A stretch of 64,000 nt of DNA, taken from Halovivax cerinus. Lineage in GTDB: Archaea; Halobacteriota; Halobacteria; Halobacteriales; Natrialbaceae. This document shows, piece by piece, positions 45,267-52,752 of this stretch (position 1 is the stretch's first letter; every line of letters begins with the position of its first letter). The notes beneath the pieces are model-generated. The model was not told the origin of the DNA, did no database searches, and was given only the letters and a program-made list of their open reading frames with translations. Where the stretch lies: assembly GCF_024498195.1 (NCBI RefSeq), contig NZ_CP101824.1, forward strand, positions 1,674,001-1,738,000, written 5' to 3'. Made by a program: the position numbers and the translations under genes.

Positions 45267-45376
45267 CGCGGCGCTCGAGGTGGGAGACCGAGCGCGCCCT
45301 GGAGGCGTTCGCCGATCCCGACGGCGGTGACGCATCCACACCTCCGGGACCAGCGGAGAGGGGTTCTGAACCATGA
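45263..45376 (+). CDS. 37-residue microprotein (hypothetical)
   Basis: ATGA overlaps on both sides. Contains SRWETERALEAFADPDGG. Charged, no motif recognised. Part of the same transcript. Confidence 0.45.
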   Translation: MTRRSRWETERALEAFADPDGGDASTPPGPAERGSEP

Positions 45377-45801
45377 CAAACGTCTACGAAATCGACGCGA
45401 CCGACATCACGACCGACGGCATACTCGTCCCTCGAGACGTCGGCACCGACGCGAACGGTGACGCCGTCGACGCTGACGCCTACACCTGGGGCTCGCGCCA
45501 TCGGGATCAAAAGCACGACTGGGCGGCCAAGCTCGTCAACGTCGACGCCGACGAGGCCGTCGACCTGGAGGCGGCGATCACCACCTCTGACGACATCGAC
45601 ACCTTCCAGGAGTATGCCCTCGCCGGCGACGCAGGTACTGCGGACCCAGGGAACGTGAACGCCGTCCCGGCCACCGTCGCGCTGATCGACGGGATAACGG
45701 TCGCCGCAGCGGTGAACGCACATCTCACGGCCGATCCGGTCCCGACGACGGGGACGGTGAAGGTAGTGTTCAACAGTCGGCGCTACGGAGGAGACCGATG
45801 A
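45373..45801 (+). CDS. Beta-rich virus-like structural candidate
   Basis: 142 residues. Acidic, rich in Ala, Val, Thr and Asp, with patterned strands (VALIDGITVAAAVNAHL ... TGTVKVVFNSRRYGG). Its place before small tail-type genes and the tape-measure gene suggests a tail or surface structural protein; not recognised by family. Confidence 0.6.
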   Translation: MTNVYEIDATDITTDGILVPRDVGTDANGDAVDADAYTWGSRHRDQKHDWAAKLVNVDADEAVDLEAAITTSDDIDTFQEYALAGDAGTADPGNVNAVPATVALIDGITVAAAVNAHLTADPVPTTGTVKVVFNSRRYGGDR

Positions 45802-46085
45802 ACAACGGCGACGATCTCGACTCCGACCCTGACAGGGGCTCCCGCCAGGACGTCCCGGACGAGGTCCTCGAGGAGCTCGTCGAGGAGATTCTCGATCGGC
45901 TAACGGCTCGGGTCGCCGAGGAGTTCGGCGACACGGCCAAGGAACTCACCGATACCCAGGGCCAGGTCCTCGACGTCGTCGATGAACACGCCGATCGGCT
46001 CGACGAACTCGAACAGCGCGTAACTGAACTCGAATCCTCACCCGAAACGGACCAATCGGACACCCGCCAGCGAGGTGTCTACTGA
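45798..46085 (+). CDS. Coiled-coil acidic protein
   Basis: 95 residues, with long helix (VLEELVEEILDRLTARVAEE ... ADRLDELEQRVTELES). GGAGGAG (45787-45793) precedes the ATG at 4 bases. ATGA overlap with the previous gene. Unknown role. Confidence 0.6.
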   Translation: MNNGDDLDSDPDRGSRQDVPDEVLEELVEEILDRLTARVAEEFGDTAKELTDTQGQVLDVVDEHADRLDELEQRVTELESSPETDQSDTRQRGVY

Positions 46086-46087
46086 CC

Positions 46088-46708
46088 ATGACGAACGTAC
46101 AAGCAGAACCCACGACGGAAGTACAGACTGACGACCACCACCCCCAGGACCTGCTCGAAGCGGCTGGGGGCTTCACGGTCGGCGGAACGGGCGAGCGCTT
46201 CGCACTTCTCATCGAGTGGGCGCGTCCGGTCGCCCATCCCCGAGATTCCATCCAGGAGCTCCACGTCAAACTGAGGAGCAAGCTCCGAAGCACCATCCCC
46301 GGCGGGACGAGCGGTCGGATCGACATCGAGGCGCTTGAGACCGACCAGGACCGGACGGTGATCGTCCTTTCGACCGACGGTGATGGATTCCCATCGCCCG
46401 AGGCGGTACTGGGGGTGAATCGCGCCATCAGACGGTACAACAAGGAGGATAACCGCACGCGGGATCCCCTCCGATCCTCGCTCGCGAAGCTGGCGCGAAG
46501 CGGGGAAGAGAAGCCACGGAGTCATCCCAAAGCGACCCGAGGGGTCGATGAAGACGAGTGGGAGCGGGCCCAAGAAGTCGCAGCCGAATGGGAGTCGATG
46601 CCCGACAGTGCTCCCCAGCTGCACCATGAGGACGTCAAGATTCTCACGCTGCCGGCCGCTCCCGTATCGATCACGACGTCCCGCGACGCTGGAGGTAACT
46701 TGCGATGA
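46088..46708 (+). CDS. Tail-region protein (unknown)
   Basis: 206 residues. A mixed alpha/beta N-terminal half (GGTGERFALLIEWARPV, RIDIEALETDQDRTVIVLS) and a charged C-terminal half. Position in the block before the tape measure fits a tail component. ATGA overlap with the following gene. Confidence 0.6.
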   Translation: MTNVQAEPTTEVQTDDHHPQDLLEAAGGFTVGGTGERFALLIEWARPVAHPRDSIQELHVKLRSKLRSTIPGGTSGRIDIEALETDQDRTVIVLSTDGDGFPSPEAVLGVNRAIRRYNKEDNRTRDPLRSSLAKLARSGEEKPRSHPKATRGVDEDEWERAQEVAAEWESMPDSAPQLHHEDVKILTLPAAPVSITTSRDAGGNLR

Positions 46709-47016
46709 GCGATCCCGACGCCGTCTCATCGGTTTCCTCGGTGACCGAGACGTCCGACGAGGCTCTCCCGCCCGAGAAATTCCCGAAGCCGCCAAACGTC
46801 GAGGAGATGACCGATGATCAAATCGGCGAATGGTACAAGAATCTGCTCTCGCCTGTCGAGCAGGCGAAGCATCGACGAGCGGCCGAGAAACTACTCGAAG
46901 GGGGTCGCGATCCGACGGAAGCAGAGTACCGGACTCTCATGAACGAATTCTTCGCCGACCTTTCGACGCCAGCCAATCTACGACGGCTTGAGGCGAAGCT
47001 AAAGGAGGTACGATAA
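46705..47016 (+). CDS. Candidate tail-assembly chaperone
   Basis: 103 residues, mostly helical (DDQIGEWYKNLLSPVEQAKH). A strong GGAGGT (46691-46696) precedes the ATG. It lies directly before the tape-measure gene, the usual site of tail chaperones; this is by position only. No frameshift signal seen. Confidence 0.55.
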   Translation: MSDPDAVSSVSSVTETSDEALPPEKFPKPPNVEEMTDDQIGEWYKNLLSPVEQAKHRRAAEKLLEGGRDPTEAEYRTLMNEFFADLSTPANLRRLEAKLKEVR

Positions 47017-47017
47017 C

Positions 47018-48523
47018 ATGGCAACTGTGGGGGAAGTCGCGCTGAGGTTCAAGGCAAACGGCGCGAAAGACGCCGTTCGCGCCGACCGACGGGTTCGCGA
47101 CTCGATCAAGACGACGGCGAAGACTGCCCAAAAGGAGACGGGGAAAATTAATCGGTGGCAAGAAAGGCACCAGTCGGCCATCCAGGCGATCGGCATCGCG
47201 ACAGCGGCGACGATGGGGGCAATCCTTTCCGCCAGCCCAACCATGCGGGCCGAACTCTCCGGCATCCGGATGGCGTTCTCGCTGTTCGCCGATACCGTCG
47301 TTCGGGACGTCCTTCCGGCAGCAGGAAGTCTCACAGATATGGCGTTCAACCTGCAGGACGCGTATAGTGACCTTCCGGATCCGGTTCGGGAAGCGATCAG
47401 TACCGTCATCCTCCTGGCGGGAGCAATCGGGGGGATCGCAGCTGCCGCCGCGACAAGCAGCTGGGTGTTCAGCGCCTTGTCGGGGGCGATCTCCGTCATC
47501 AGTGGAGTCGCAGCGACGGTCGCAGGGATTCTTTCCGGACCACTGGTTCTGGGAATCCTCGCAGTTCTGGGAGCTGCCGCGGCCCTCTACGTCGCATGGA
47601 CGAACAACTGGGGAGGGATTCGAGACACCACTGGCCGCGTCATCAGCACCATTCGCGACACGATTACTGGTGCGTTCGAGCGGATTAAAACTGTAGTCAC
47701 TAACGTAATAGAATTCGTCTACCGAAATCTCATATCCCCGACGTTAGCCTCGATGGAAGAGTTATGGGCGATTCACGGAGAGTCGGTCATGTCGGCCGTC
47801 GATACCGCGTTCGGGACGATCAAGTCGGTCATCTCGAGAATTCTGAGCGTGGTCCAAACTGTGATGACCGTATTCATAAACGTCGCTACGGGTCTCTGGT
47901 CGAATATATTCGGACCGGTTCTCATAACAGCAGTGAAGAACGCCTTCAGCATCATCAAGACGGTCGTCACCACCGCCGTCGACCTCCTCCTCACGTCGAT
48001 ACGGGTCACAATGTCCCTTCTCCAGGGGGACTGGGAGGATGCCTGGAACGCAATAGCGGGGTTCCTCGACCGGACTGGGGAGCGAATAGTCGAAACGATA
48101 ACCTCCGTCAAGGATCGAGTTGTCGATACGTTGGGTGCCATCGGATCCGCGGTGACGGACGCCTTCGCGAACGCGTTCAACGCCGTCATTCCGTCGAGTA
48201 TTAGCATCCCCTCGATAACGATTCCGAACCCGATGCCCGGCGAGAGTGGGTGGACGGTCGGTGGGGGATCGATCGATCTGCCGCAGCTCCGCCAGGGCGG
48301 CTTCATCGAACGCGGCGGTCTCGCGCGGCTCCACGCCGGCGAGCGGGTCGTCCCCGCGGCGGAGGTGGGGCGCGGAGCCGGCGGCAATGGAGGCGTCCGG
48401 ATCGGCGAGATAAACGTCGAGGTCGATGGCGCCGGCTCCCCCAAACGGACCGCCGAAAAGACCGTCGAGGAGATCTCCGGCGCGATCGGCTCGCGCCTCG
48501 GCTCCCGGGGTGTGGGCGGATGA
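47018..48523 (+). CDS. Tail tape-measure-like protein
   Basis: 501 residues. A strong AAAGGAGGT (47001-47009) lies before the ATG. Helical N-terminus, then long hydrophobic segments (about 125-200: ISTVILLAGAIGGIAAAAAT, GPLVLGILAVLGAAAALYVA) followed by AWTNNWGGIRDTT, typical of tape-measure proteins; later helices repeat patterns such as AFGTIKSVISRI. The C-terminus has LRQGGFIERGGLARLHAGE-RVV, the classical tape-measure end. Short for the family, implying a short tail (about 75 nm by the usual rule, inference). Confidence 0.8.
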   Translation: MATVGEVALRFKANGAKDAVRADRRVRDSIKTTAKTAQKETGKINRWQERHQSAIQAIGIATAATMGAILSASPTMRAELSGIRMAFSLFADTVVRDVLPAAGSLTDMAFNLQDAYSDLPDPVREAISTVILLAGAIGGIAAAAATSSWVFSALSGAISVISGVAATVAGILSGPLVLGILAVLGAAAALYVAWTNNWGGIRDTTGRVISTIRDTITGAFERIKTVVTNVIEFVYRNLISPTLASMEELWAIHGESVMSAVDTAFGTIKSVISRILSVVQTVMTVFINVATGLWSNIFGPVLITAVKNAFSIIKTVVTTAVDLLLTSIRVTMSLLQGDWEDAWNAIAGFLDRTGERIVETITSVKDRVVDTLGAIGSAVTDAFANAFNAVIPSSISIPSITIPNPMPGESGWTVGGGSIDLPQLRQGGFIERGGLARLHAGERVVPAAEVGRGAGGNGGVRIGEINVEVDGAGSPKRTAEKTVEEISGAIGSRLGSRGVGG

Positions 48524-48567
48524 GCTACGACAGCATCCGTCTCGAGATATTTGACAGTTACAGGTAG
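48520..48567 (+). pseudogene. 15-codon stub of the gene after the tape measure
   Basis: ATG overlaps the tape-measure stop (ATGA) and reads MSYDSIRLEIFDSYR-stop, then runs into the convergent toxin gene. A distal-tail gene normally follows the tape measure, so this looks like its cut start. Confidence 0.5.
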
Positions 48568-48815
48568 CGATCGTAGACGCGATCTCGGTGGTCGACGACC
48601 ACCACGAATAGAACATCACCGTCCCTGTCCCAGTCGATTATCGCACGATAGTCACCGATCCTGAGTTTGTAGTAATCGGAATTGGTGAGTTGCTCAAGAC
48701 GGTGATCTGTCCACTCAGTTGCTTCCTCAACCTTGTTCACGACTCGCTCCGCAACATTTGGTTCGAATGAGTCGAGTTTCTCGACGGCCAGGTCTGAGTA
48801 CTCGACCTCAGTCAT
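48558..48815 (-). CDS. RelE/ParE-type toxin
   Basis: 85 residues. RelE-fold pattern: TEVEYSDLAVEKLDSF, LTNSDYYKLRIGDYRAIIDW, and the C-terminal VDHRDRVYDRYL with basic residues. mRNA cleavage at the ribosome is the family activity. Its start lies inside the antitoxin gene (8-base overlap). Confidence 0.85.
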   Translation of the reverse strand: MTEVEYSDLAVEKLDSFEPNVAERVVNKVEEATEWTDHRLEQLTNSDYYKLRIGDYRAIIDWDRDGDVLFVVVVDHRDRVYDRYL

Positions 48816-49230
48816 CTATGCCGAGGCGGCTGCGGACGTCCTCGGCCGAGTGGGTGGTACCGGCCTCGATCTGGTGCGCGCCAGTGTCGAGTTCCTCGCG
48901 AAAAGACTCCGAAAACTCAAGCTCGCCGGCATCGTGGCCAAGTGCTTCGGCCAGCTGGGCGATCGCCTCGGCCTTGCTCTCGCCGTTCCCTGTAACCCCA
49001 GAGTCCGGCTCCTCAGCGAACCACTCGCCGTTCTCCTGGGACAGGGTAATGGGATGGCTGCCGGTCACGGTTTCTAGTACGGCCTCGATTCTTTTGACCC
49101 TTTGTTCCAGCCCGCCTACGTCGGCGCTGTCAAACTCAAAGGTGGCTGTTTCCCGGCACTCGAGGGTATCATCGTCCGGTTGATCGTCTCTGGCCTGGCC
49201 TCCAGAAAGACGATCCAATAGCCCACGCAT
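48808..49230 (-). CDS. Antitoxin with HicB-like domain and RelB-like tail
   Basis: 140 residues. Middle part (about 57-95, ITLSQENGEWFAEEPDSGV-TGNGESKAEAIAQL) resembles a HicB fold; the end (AGTTHSAEDVRSRLGIDD) is the toxin-binding style of RelB/Phd partners. N-terminal region acidic with VKRIEAVLETV. ATG at 49230 overlaps a palindrome. Pairing with a RelE toxin is unusual for a HicB-like protein. Confidence 0.7.
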   Translation of the reverse strand: MRGLLDRLSGGQARDDQPDDDTLECRETATFEFDSADVGGLEQRVKRIEAVLETVTGSHPITLSQENGEWFAEEPDSGVTGNGESKAEAIAQLAEALGHDAGELEFSESFREELDTGAHQIEAGTTHSAEDVRSRLGIDD

Positions 49231-49243
49231 ACCACGGAGTATG
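49228..49243 (-). promoter_or_regulatory. Operator over the antitoxin start
   Basis: CATAC-CACGGA-GTATG, arms of five bases, overlaps the ATG at 49230. Likely self-repression site of the toxin-antitoxin pair. Confidence 0.5.
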
Positions 49244-49377
49244 AATGTCTTACGTGATTAGTGTTCCGGCAGAGGAGAGTTATCAATTTATGAGGGGGCG
49301 AATACACAAGGAGAAAAAGCCAGGTCAATGGGACGGCGCGCGGTGACGCCTCGATGACGGCGCCGCAGCGTTCTCAC

Positions 49378-49620
49378 CTATTCGTCCGCATCGTCATGAC
49401 CTGGGAAGCACTTCGCACAGGCGTCGTAGTGCGTCGCGATCAAGTCGGGATCCTTCAGCAATGGGTTCCGACCGGTCTGTCCGCAGGCGGCCACGAGACG
49501 CTCCTCGTCGCCACGAAGCGCCGGCTGTTCGACCGGGCGGTGATACGACCGGCCACCGCTCCCGGCGAACGTGAGGACGTCCTCGCGGCTCTCGTCGGCC
49601 GCTGGCTCACTCGCCGCCAT
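49378..49620 (-). CDS. 80-residue element protein (unknown)
   Basis: From ATG 49620. Reads MAASEPAADESREDVLTFAG ... DACAKCFPGHDDADE; has Cys pair CAKC near the end (with another Cys in AACGQTGRN), possibly zinc binding. Overlaps the preceding gene by 14 bases. Last gene of the leftward operon. Confidence 0.6.
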   Translation of the reverse strand: MAASEPAADESREDVLTFAGSGGRSYHRPVEQPALRGDEERLVAACGQTGRNPLLKDPDLIATHYDACAKCFPGHDDADE

Positions 49621-50038
49621 CGGCACCTCCATCGAAGCGATCGCGGACGTCCTTCCCCGCTGGGTCCTCGAGAACAGGAGCGACCTGGATGAAGCTGTCG
49701 ACCGTATCATACCACGCGGTTTCGGGGTCCTTCCCTTTGCTTTCCTGCTCGAATTTCGCGCGGAGAACGAGCCGATTCGCGATGTCCTCACTGACGCCCA
49801 CCAGCGCCTCAACTTCCTGCTCGTGTTCCTTGTGACGGGTGGTGAGGAAAAACCACGCAGCGGCCCGGACGAACTCCTCGACGGTTTCGTGAGCGAGTCG
49901 GTCGTCCTCGAGCTCCAGGCGGATTAGGTCGTAGAACGGCCGCTCGAATGTGACGTCGATCGAGACGTCGCCGGCTCCGTCGGTCGCGTAAGTGTCCGTG
50001 TCGGTGCTACTGTCAGGGGTGTCGTAGTTCGTACTCAT
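49607..50038 (-). CDS. Acidic helical element protein (unknown)
   Basis: 143 residues. Helix-rich (DLIRLELEDDRLAHETVEEF, FLTTRHKEHEQEVEALVG). It starts on the base next to the end of the preceding gene. No domain recognised. Confidence 0.6.
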   Translation of the reverse strand: MSTNYDTPDSSTDTDTYATDGAGDVSIDVTFERPFYDLIRLELEDDRLAHETVEEFVRAAAWFFLTTRHKEHEQEVEALVGVSEDIANRLVLRAKFEQESKGKDPETAWYDTVDSFIQVAPVLEDPAGKDVRDRFDGGADGGE

Positions 50039-50496
50039 TAGTCTACTCGCGGTTGCTCGTTCGTATACCGGTACTTCCGCCCCCGGTTCTCCCCAACGGC
50101 CTCGACGAGGCCGGCGCCGACCAGGTCGGCCAGCCAGTTGCGGACCGTTCGCTCAGTCACCGGCTGCTGGACAGCGGCGGTGTAGCGGTCGTAGATCGTC
50201 GGCATCGTCGCGACGCCCTCGTCGACTACGATCCCGTGGATAACTCCGCGATCGCCGGCGGTGACTTCCTCGGGAGTTTCGAGCCGATCGATGAACTTGC
50301 GGACGGCAGCCGCGTGCTGGTCACAGAGCACGTCGGCCGTGTAGCCGGGGTTCGACTCGGCGCCGGCTTCTCGATCGCCAGGGTACTCGAGTTCGAAGTA
50401 GCACCCGGTCGCGAGCTCGACGCCGCAGACGGCGCACTCGATCGTCTCGTCACCAGTACACGCGGGGCACTGACAGTCGACGGTGTCACTCAACAT
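50038..50496 (-). CDS. Zinc-finger winged-helix protein
   Basis: 152 residues. N-terminal CQCPACTGDETIECAVCGVEL with paired cysteines, then CDQHAAAVRKFIDRL, and a C-terminal winged helix (TERTVRNWLADLVGAGLVEAVGENRGRKYRY). Likely DNA-binding regulator in the element. Confidence 0.7.
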   Translation of the reverse strand: MLSDTVDCQCPACTGDETIECAVCGVELATGCYFELEYPGDREAGAESNPGYTADVLCDQHAAAVRKFIDRLETPEEVTAGDRGVIHGIVVDEGVATMPTIYDRYTAAVQQPVTERTVRNWLADLVGAGLVEAVGENRGRKYRYTNEQPRVD

Positions 50497-50692
50497 TGTC
50501 GCCCTCCGCGTTGCGTTCGGCCGCCTGTTGGTCGCGACGATACCGGAGACACATCCCCGTGAGAGTCTGTTTGCACTCCAGCAGCGTGAGGACGTCCTCG
50601 TCGAGCAGCGCGTTCAGGTCGACATCCTCCATCGCGAGCGTGACCTCACTGAGCGCGTCGGCCGCGCGCTTGGACTCGTCGACGTCGCTCAT
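50486..50692 (-). CDS. 68-residue helical protein (unknown)
   Basis: Acidic, one predicted helix (ADALSEVTLAMEDVDLNALL). Overlaps neighbours on both sides (ATGA with 50689). Unknown. Confidence 0.55.
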   Translation of the reverse strand: MSDVDESKRAADALSEVTLAMEDVDLNALLDEDVLTLLECKQTLTGMCLRYRRDQQAAERNAEGDNVE

Positions 50693-50934
50693 CGATCGAT
50701 CGCCTCCAGGACGTCGACCAACACTCGAACGTCGTCGTGGTCCAGCTCGATCCGCGCAGTCGCGCCGTCACCGGCGACACTCAACGCGATCGCGGTCTCG
50801 TCGGGACCGAGCGGCGTCAAGTCGGGTGTTTGGATGTAGAGCGTTTCGTCGACGTCGGCGTTCATCGCGACGCGACCGTCGGTGATCGAGACCTCGAGGA
50901 CCGTCTCCTCGATCGTCGCAGCGGAGGACATCAT
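50689..50934 (-). CDS. 81-residue beta-rich protein (unknown)
   Basis: From ATG 50934 (an ATG at 50931 also possible). VLEVSITDGRVAMNADVDE and ARIELDHDDVRVLVDVLEAI. Chained by ATGA overlaps. Unknown. Confidence 0.55.
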   Translation of the reverse strand: MMSSAATIEETVLEVSITDGRVAMNADVDETLYIQTPDLTPLGPDETAIALSVAGDGATARIELDHDDVRVLVDVLEAIDR

Positions 50935-51092
50935 CGGTCGAACCCCTCACGCTCGACGTGTTGCTCGTACACTCGGTCGGGGTCCTCAGGTGCCTCCGGT
51001 TCGTCGGGGTCGACATCGTCGGCCGAGACGTCCGCCGGGTAGTGGTCCGGCGATGACCGCGGCCCGCCGAGCGGGCTACGCCACGCGGTCAT
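50931..51092 (-). CDS. 53-residue acidic microprotein
   Basis: Reads MTAWRSPLGGPRSSPDHYPA ... DPDRVYEQHVEREGFDR. Both ends overlap neighbours by four bases. Unknown. Confidence 0.5.
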   Translation of the reverse strand: MTAWRSPLGGPRSSPDHYPADVSADDVDPDEPEAPEDPDRVYEQHVEREGFDR

Positions 51093-51325
51093 GCGTCAAC
51101 CTCCTCGCCGGCGGGCTGGAGCTCGCGGGCGCCGTCGACTACTTCCGCCTCCAGGTATCGCATGGCGCCCTTGTGCTTCGCGATCGCGTCGGTGAGGGTG
51201 TGGCCCTTCGCCTTCACCGTGTGGACGTCCTGGTCGCGGGTGCCGGTGCCGCGCGTCACCTTCGAGGTGATCGAGACGCCCGTATCGGTCCGCTCGACGA
51301 GCTGGTCCGCGTCGAGGTCAGTCAT
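51089..51325 (-). CDS. 78-residue protein (unknown)
   Basis: From ATG 51325. TDLDADQLVERTDTGVSITS and TRDQDVHTVKAKGHTLTDAIAKHKGA; small alpha/beta. ATGA overlaps on both sides. Unknown. Confidence 0.55.
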   Translation of the reverse strand: MTDLDADQLVERTDTGVSITSKVTRGTGTRDQDVHTVKAKGHTLTDAIAKHKGAMRYLEAEVVDGARELQPAGEEVDA

Positions 51326-51456
51326 TGGTCGCCTCGCTCCGTGACGGCGGTGACGGTCGCACCGTGAGCCGACTCGATCTCCGCGACGGTAGCGGATGTC
51401 GTCTGAACTGCAAGGCGAGGCGACAGGCGGACAGTGTAGGTCGTTTGGACCGTCAT
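51322..51456 (-). CDS. 44-residue microprotein (unknown)
   Basis: MTVQTTYTVRLSPRLAVQTT ... VTERGDQ, two strands and a helix, could be an RHH-like or other small fold. ATGA overlaps on both sides. Confidence 0.5.
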   Translation of the reverse strand: MTVQTTYTVRLSPRLAVQTTSATVAEIESAHGATVTAVTERGDQ

Positions 51457-52046
51457 AGCGATTGAACCCCCGTGGACTCGCCACTGCCGAAGTCGGCCGG
51501 TTCGTGTCGTGTCGGAGCCTCGCGTTCGGCGCTTTCGTCTACCTCGCCGGCGACAGGGCACCCATCAGCGTGGGTGAGTTGGTCGCGTCCGATCGAGACG
51601 AGGATCTCCCGCTGGCAGCCCGCACACCGCCAGTAGTCGGCGCCCCCCTGGTCGCGCGGCTCGGTATGGCGCGACCAGTCGGCCTCTCCGTGGACGTCCG
51701 CCAGGTCGACGACGTCCTCGCCGCCGTCCGTGGCGACGACTTTCGCGGGGGTGTCGTCGACGTGCATCCCGAGCTGGGGATCGTGGTCGACGCCAGTGGG
51801 GATCGGCCGGCGCCCCGTGGCGAAGGCCACGCGGCGCAGGTGTTTACAGCGAACGTCACGGTACTCGAAGTCCGGGCACGTACAGGCGCCCTCGCGGGCG
51901 TCGACGACGTAGTTGCTCCCGGACTCCGAGATGACGTCGTAGACGTCCGGCGCGCGGGGGAGAACGGTCAGGTACTGCTCGAGGGCGCGGACGTCCCGCT
52001 CCTCGAGGTCGGTACATTCTTCGGTCGCGTGGTCGTTTGCTTGCAT
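51453..52046 (-). CDS. SWIM zinc-finger protein
   Basis: 197 residues from ATG 52046. SWIM motif CTCPDFEYRDVRCKHLRRV (CxC...CxH, about 55-73), and a second Cys pair CAGCQREILVSIGRDQLTHADGC. Such proteins are frequent in haloarchaeal viruses and elements; nucleic-acid or protein binding is likely. First gene of the leftward operon. Confidence 0.8.
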   Translation of the reverse strand: MQANDHATEECTDLEERDVRALEQYLTVLPRAPDVYDVISESGSNYVVDAREGACTCPDFEYRDVRCKHLRRVAFATGRRPIPTGVDHDPQLGMHVDDTPAKVVATDGGEDVVDLADVHGEADWSRHTEPRDQGGADYWRCAGCQREILVSIGRDQLTHADGCPVAGEVDESAEREAPTRHEPADFGSGESTGVQSL

Positions 52047-52133
52047 GGGCTTTAGTCTCCCAAGACAGCCCGGCTCGGGTGTTCCATCACCCGGGCGTTC
52101 CACACGCCCCGAGGAACCGGTCTGCCTCTGTTA

Positions 52134-52218
52134 CTTGCTATGTGGCAAGGGGCCTTAACTCTTGCTATGGGGCAAGTCTTTACAAGGGGGTGTCGCAAAC
52201 GACTTACCATGCAGCAAG
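52134..52218. promoter_or_regulatory. Operator array between divergent operons (three copies)
   Basis: CTTGCTATGTGGCAAG (52134-52149), CTTGCTATGGGGCAAG (52161-52176) and CTTACCATGCAGCAAG (52203-52218). The first two are 5-base-arm palindromes; the third overlaps the start of the winged-helix gene. A TATA-like CTTTACAA (about 52178-52185) lies between copies 2 and 3, about 27 bases before the ATG. A repressor bound here would control both operons. Confidence 0.8.
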
Positions 52219-52427
52219 GATTATTGGGTGTGAACCGATCCGAAGACGAGTATCTCGACGCAGTCAGGGAATTCGAACCCGCGGCGACGAGTGAAGTAGC
52301 TGAAGAGACTGGTGTGACGCGACAGGGGGCCGATTACCGCCTTCGACAGTTGGAGGAGCAGGGGAAGGTGAAAAGCAAGATGGTCGGAAACTCCCTAGTT
52401 TGGATGCTCGCGGACGGAGGCGACTGA
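52209..52427 (+). CDS. Winged-helix regulator, candidate element repressor
   Basis: 72 residues from ATG 52209, within operator copy 3. FEPAATSEVAEETGVTRQGA-DYRLRQLEEQGKVKSKMVGN is a winged helix-turn-helix. Earlier in-frame ATGs at 52140 and 52167 lie inside the other operator copies and give a non-conserved extension. Best candidate for the protein that binds the array. Confidence 0.75.
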   Translation: MQQGLLGVNRSEDEYLDAVREFEPAATSEVAEETGVTRQGADYRLRQLEEQGKVKSKMVGNSLVWMLADGGD

Positions 52428-52597
52428 TGACGCGGACTCCTCGCCAGAACTTCGAAAACAACGATTCCAGAAGCCTGGACCAGTTCATTGAGGATAATCG
52501 AGTTGGTCTCGAGAAGTTGGCTGCGAGCGACTTGCCGGCTAACTGGGTCGCTCAGGCCCTTCTGGACGGTGAAGAAGCCGACAAGGACACCCAATGA
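52427..52597 (+). CDS. 56-residue helical protein, paralog of the 54641 gene
   Basis: From ATG 52427 (overlaps the preceding TGA). SLDQFIEDNRVGLEKLAASD ... VAQALL resembles DEYVRENRETLVKIIKHGND...ALALAA of the protein at 54641-54835. Unknown role. Confidence 0.55.
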   Translation: MTRTPRQNFENNDSRSLDQFIEDNRVGLEKLAASDLPANWVAQALLDGEEADKDTQ

Positions 52598-52722
52598 GCG
52601 CAACACCCCTCTCCGAAGAGCAGCGGGACGTCTTCGAGCGCCTCCAGGAGGCCTTCCCCGACGACGACGCGATGCAACTACTCTGTGAAATTATGCTCGA
52701 TCGAGGGCGTGGCAGTGCATGA
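52594..52722 (+). CDS. 42-residue microprotein (hypothetical)
   Basis: ATGA overlap with the previous gene. SEEQRDVFERLQEAFPDDDA, helical and acidic. Unknown. Confidence 0.45.
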   Translation: MSATPLSEEQRDVFERLQEAFPDDDAMQLLCEIMLDRGRGSA

Positions 52723-52752
52723 TTTCCTTCACTCAGATCGGGGGAGATCGTG

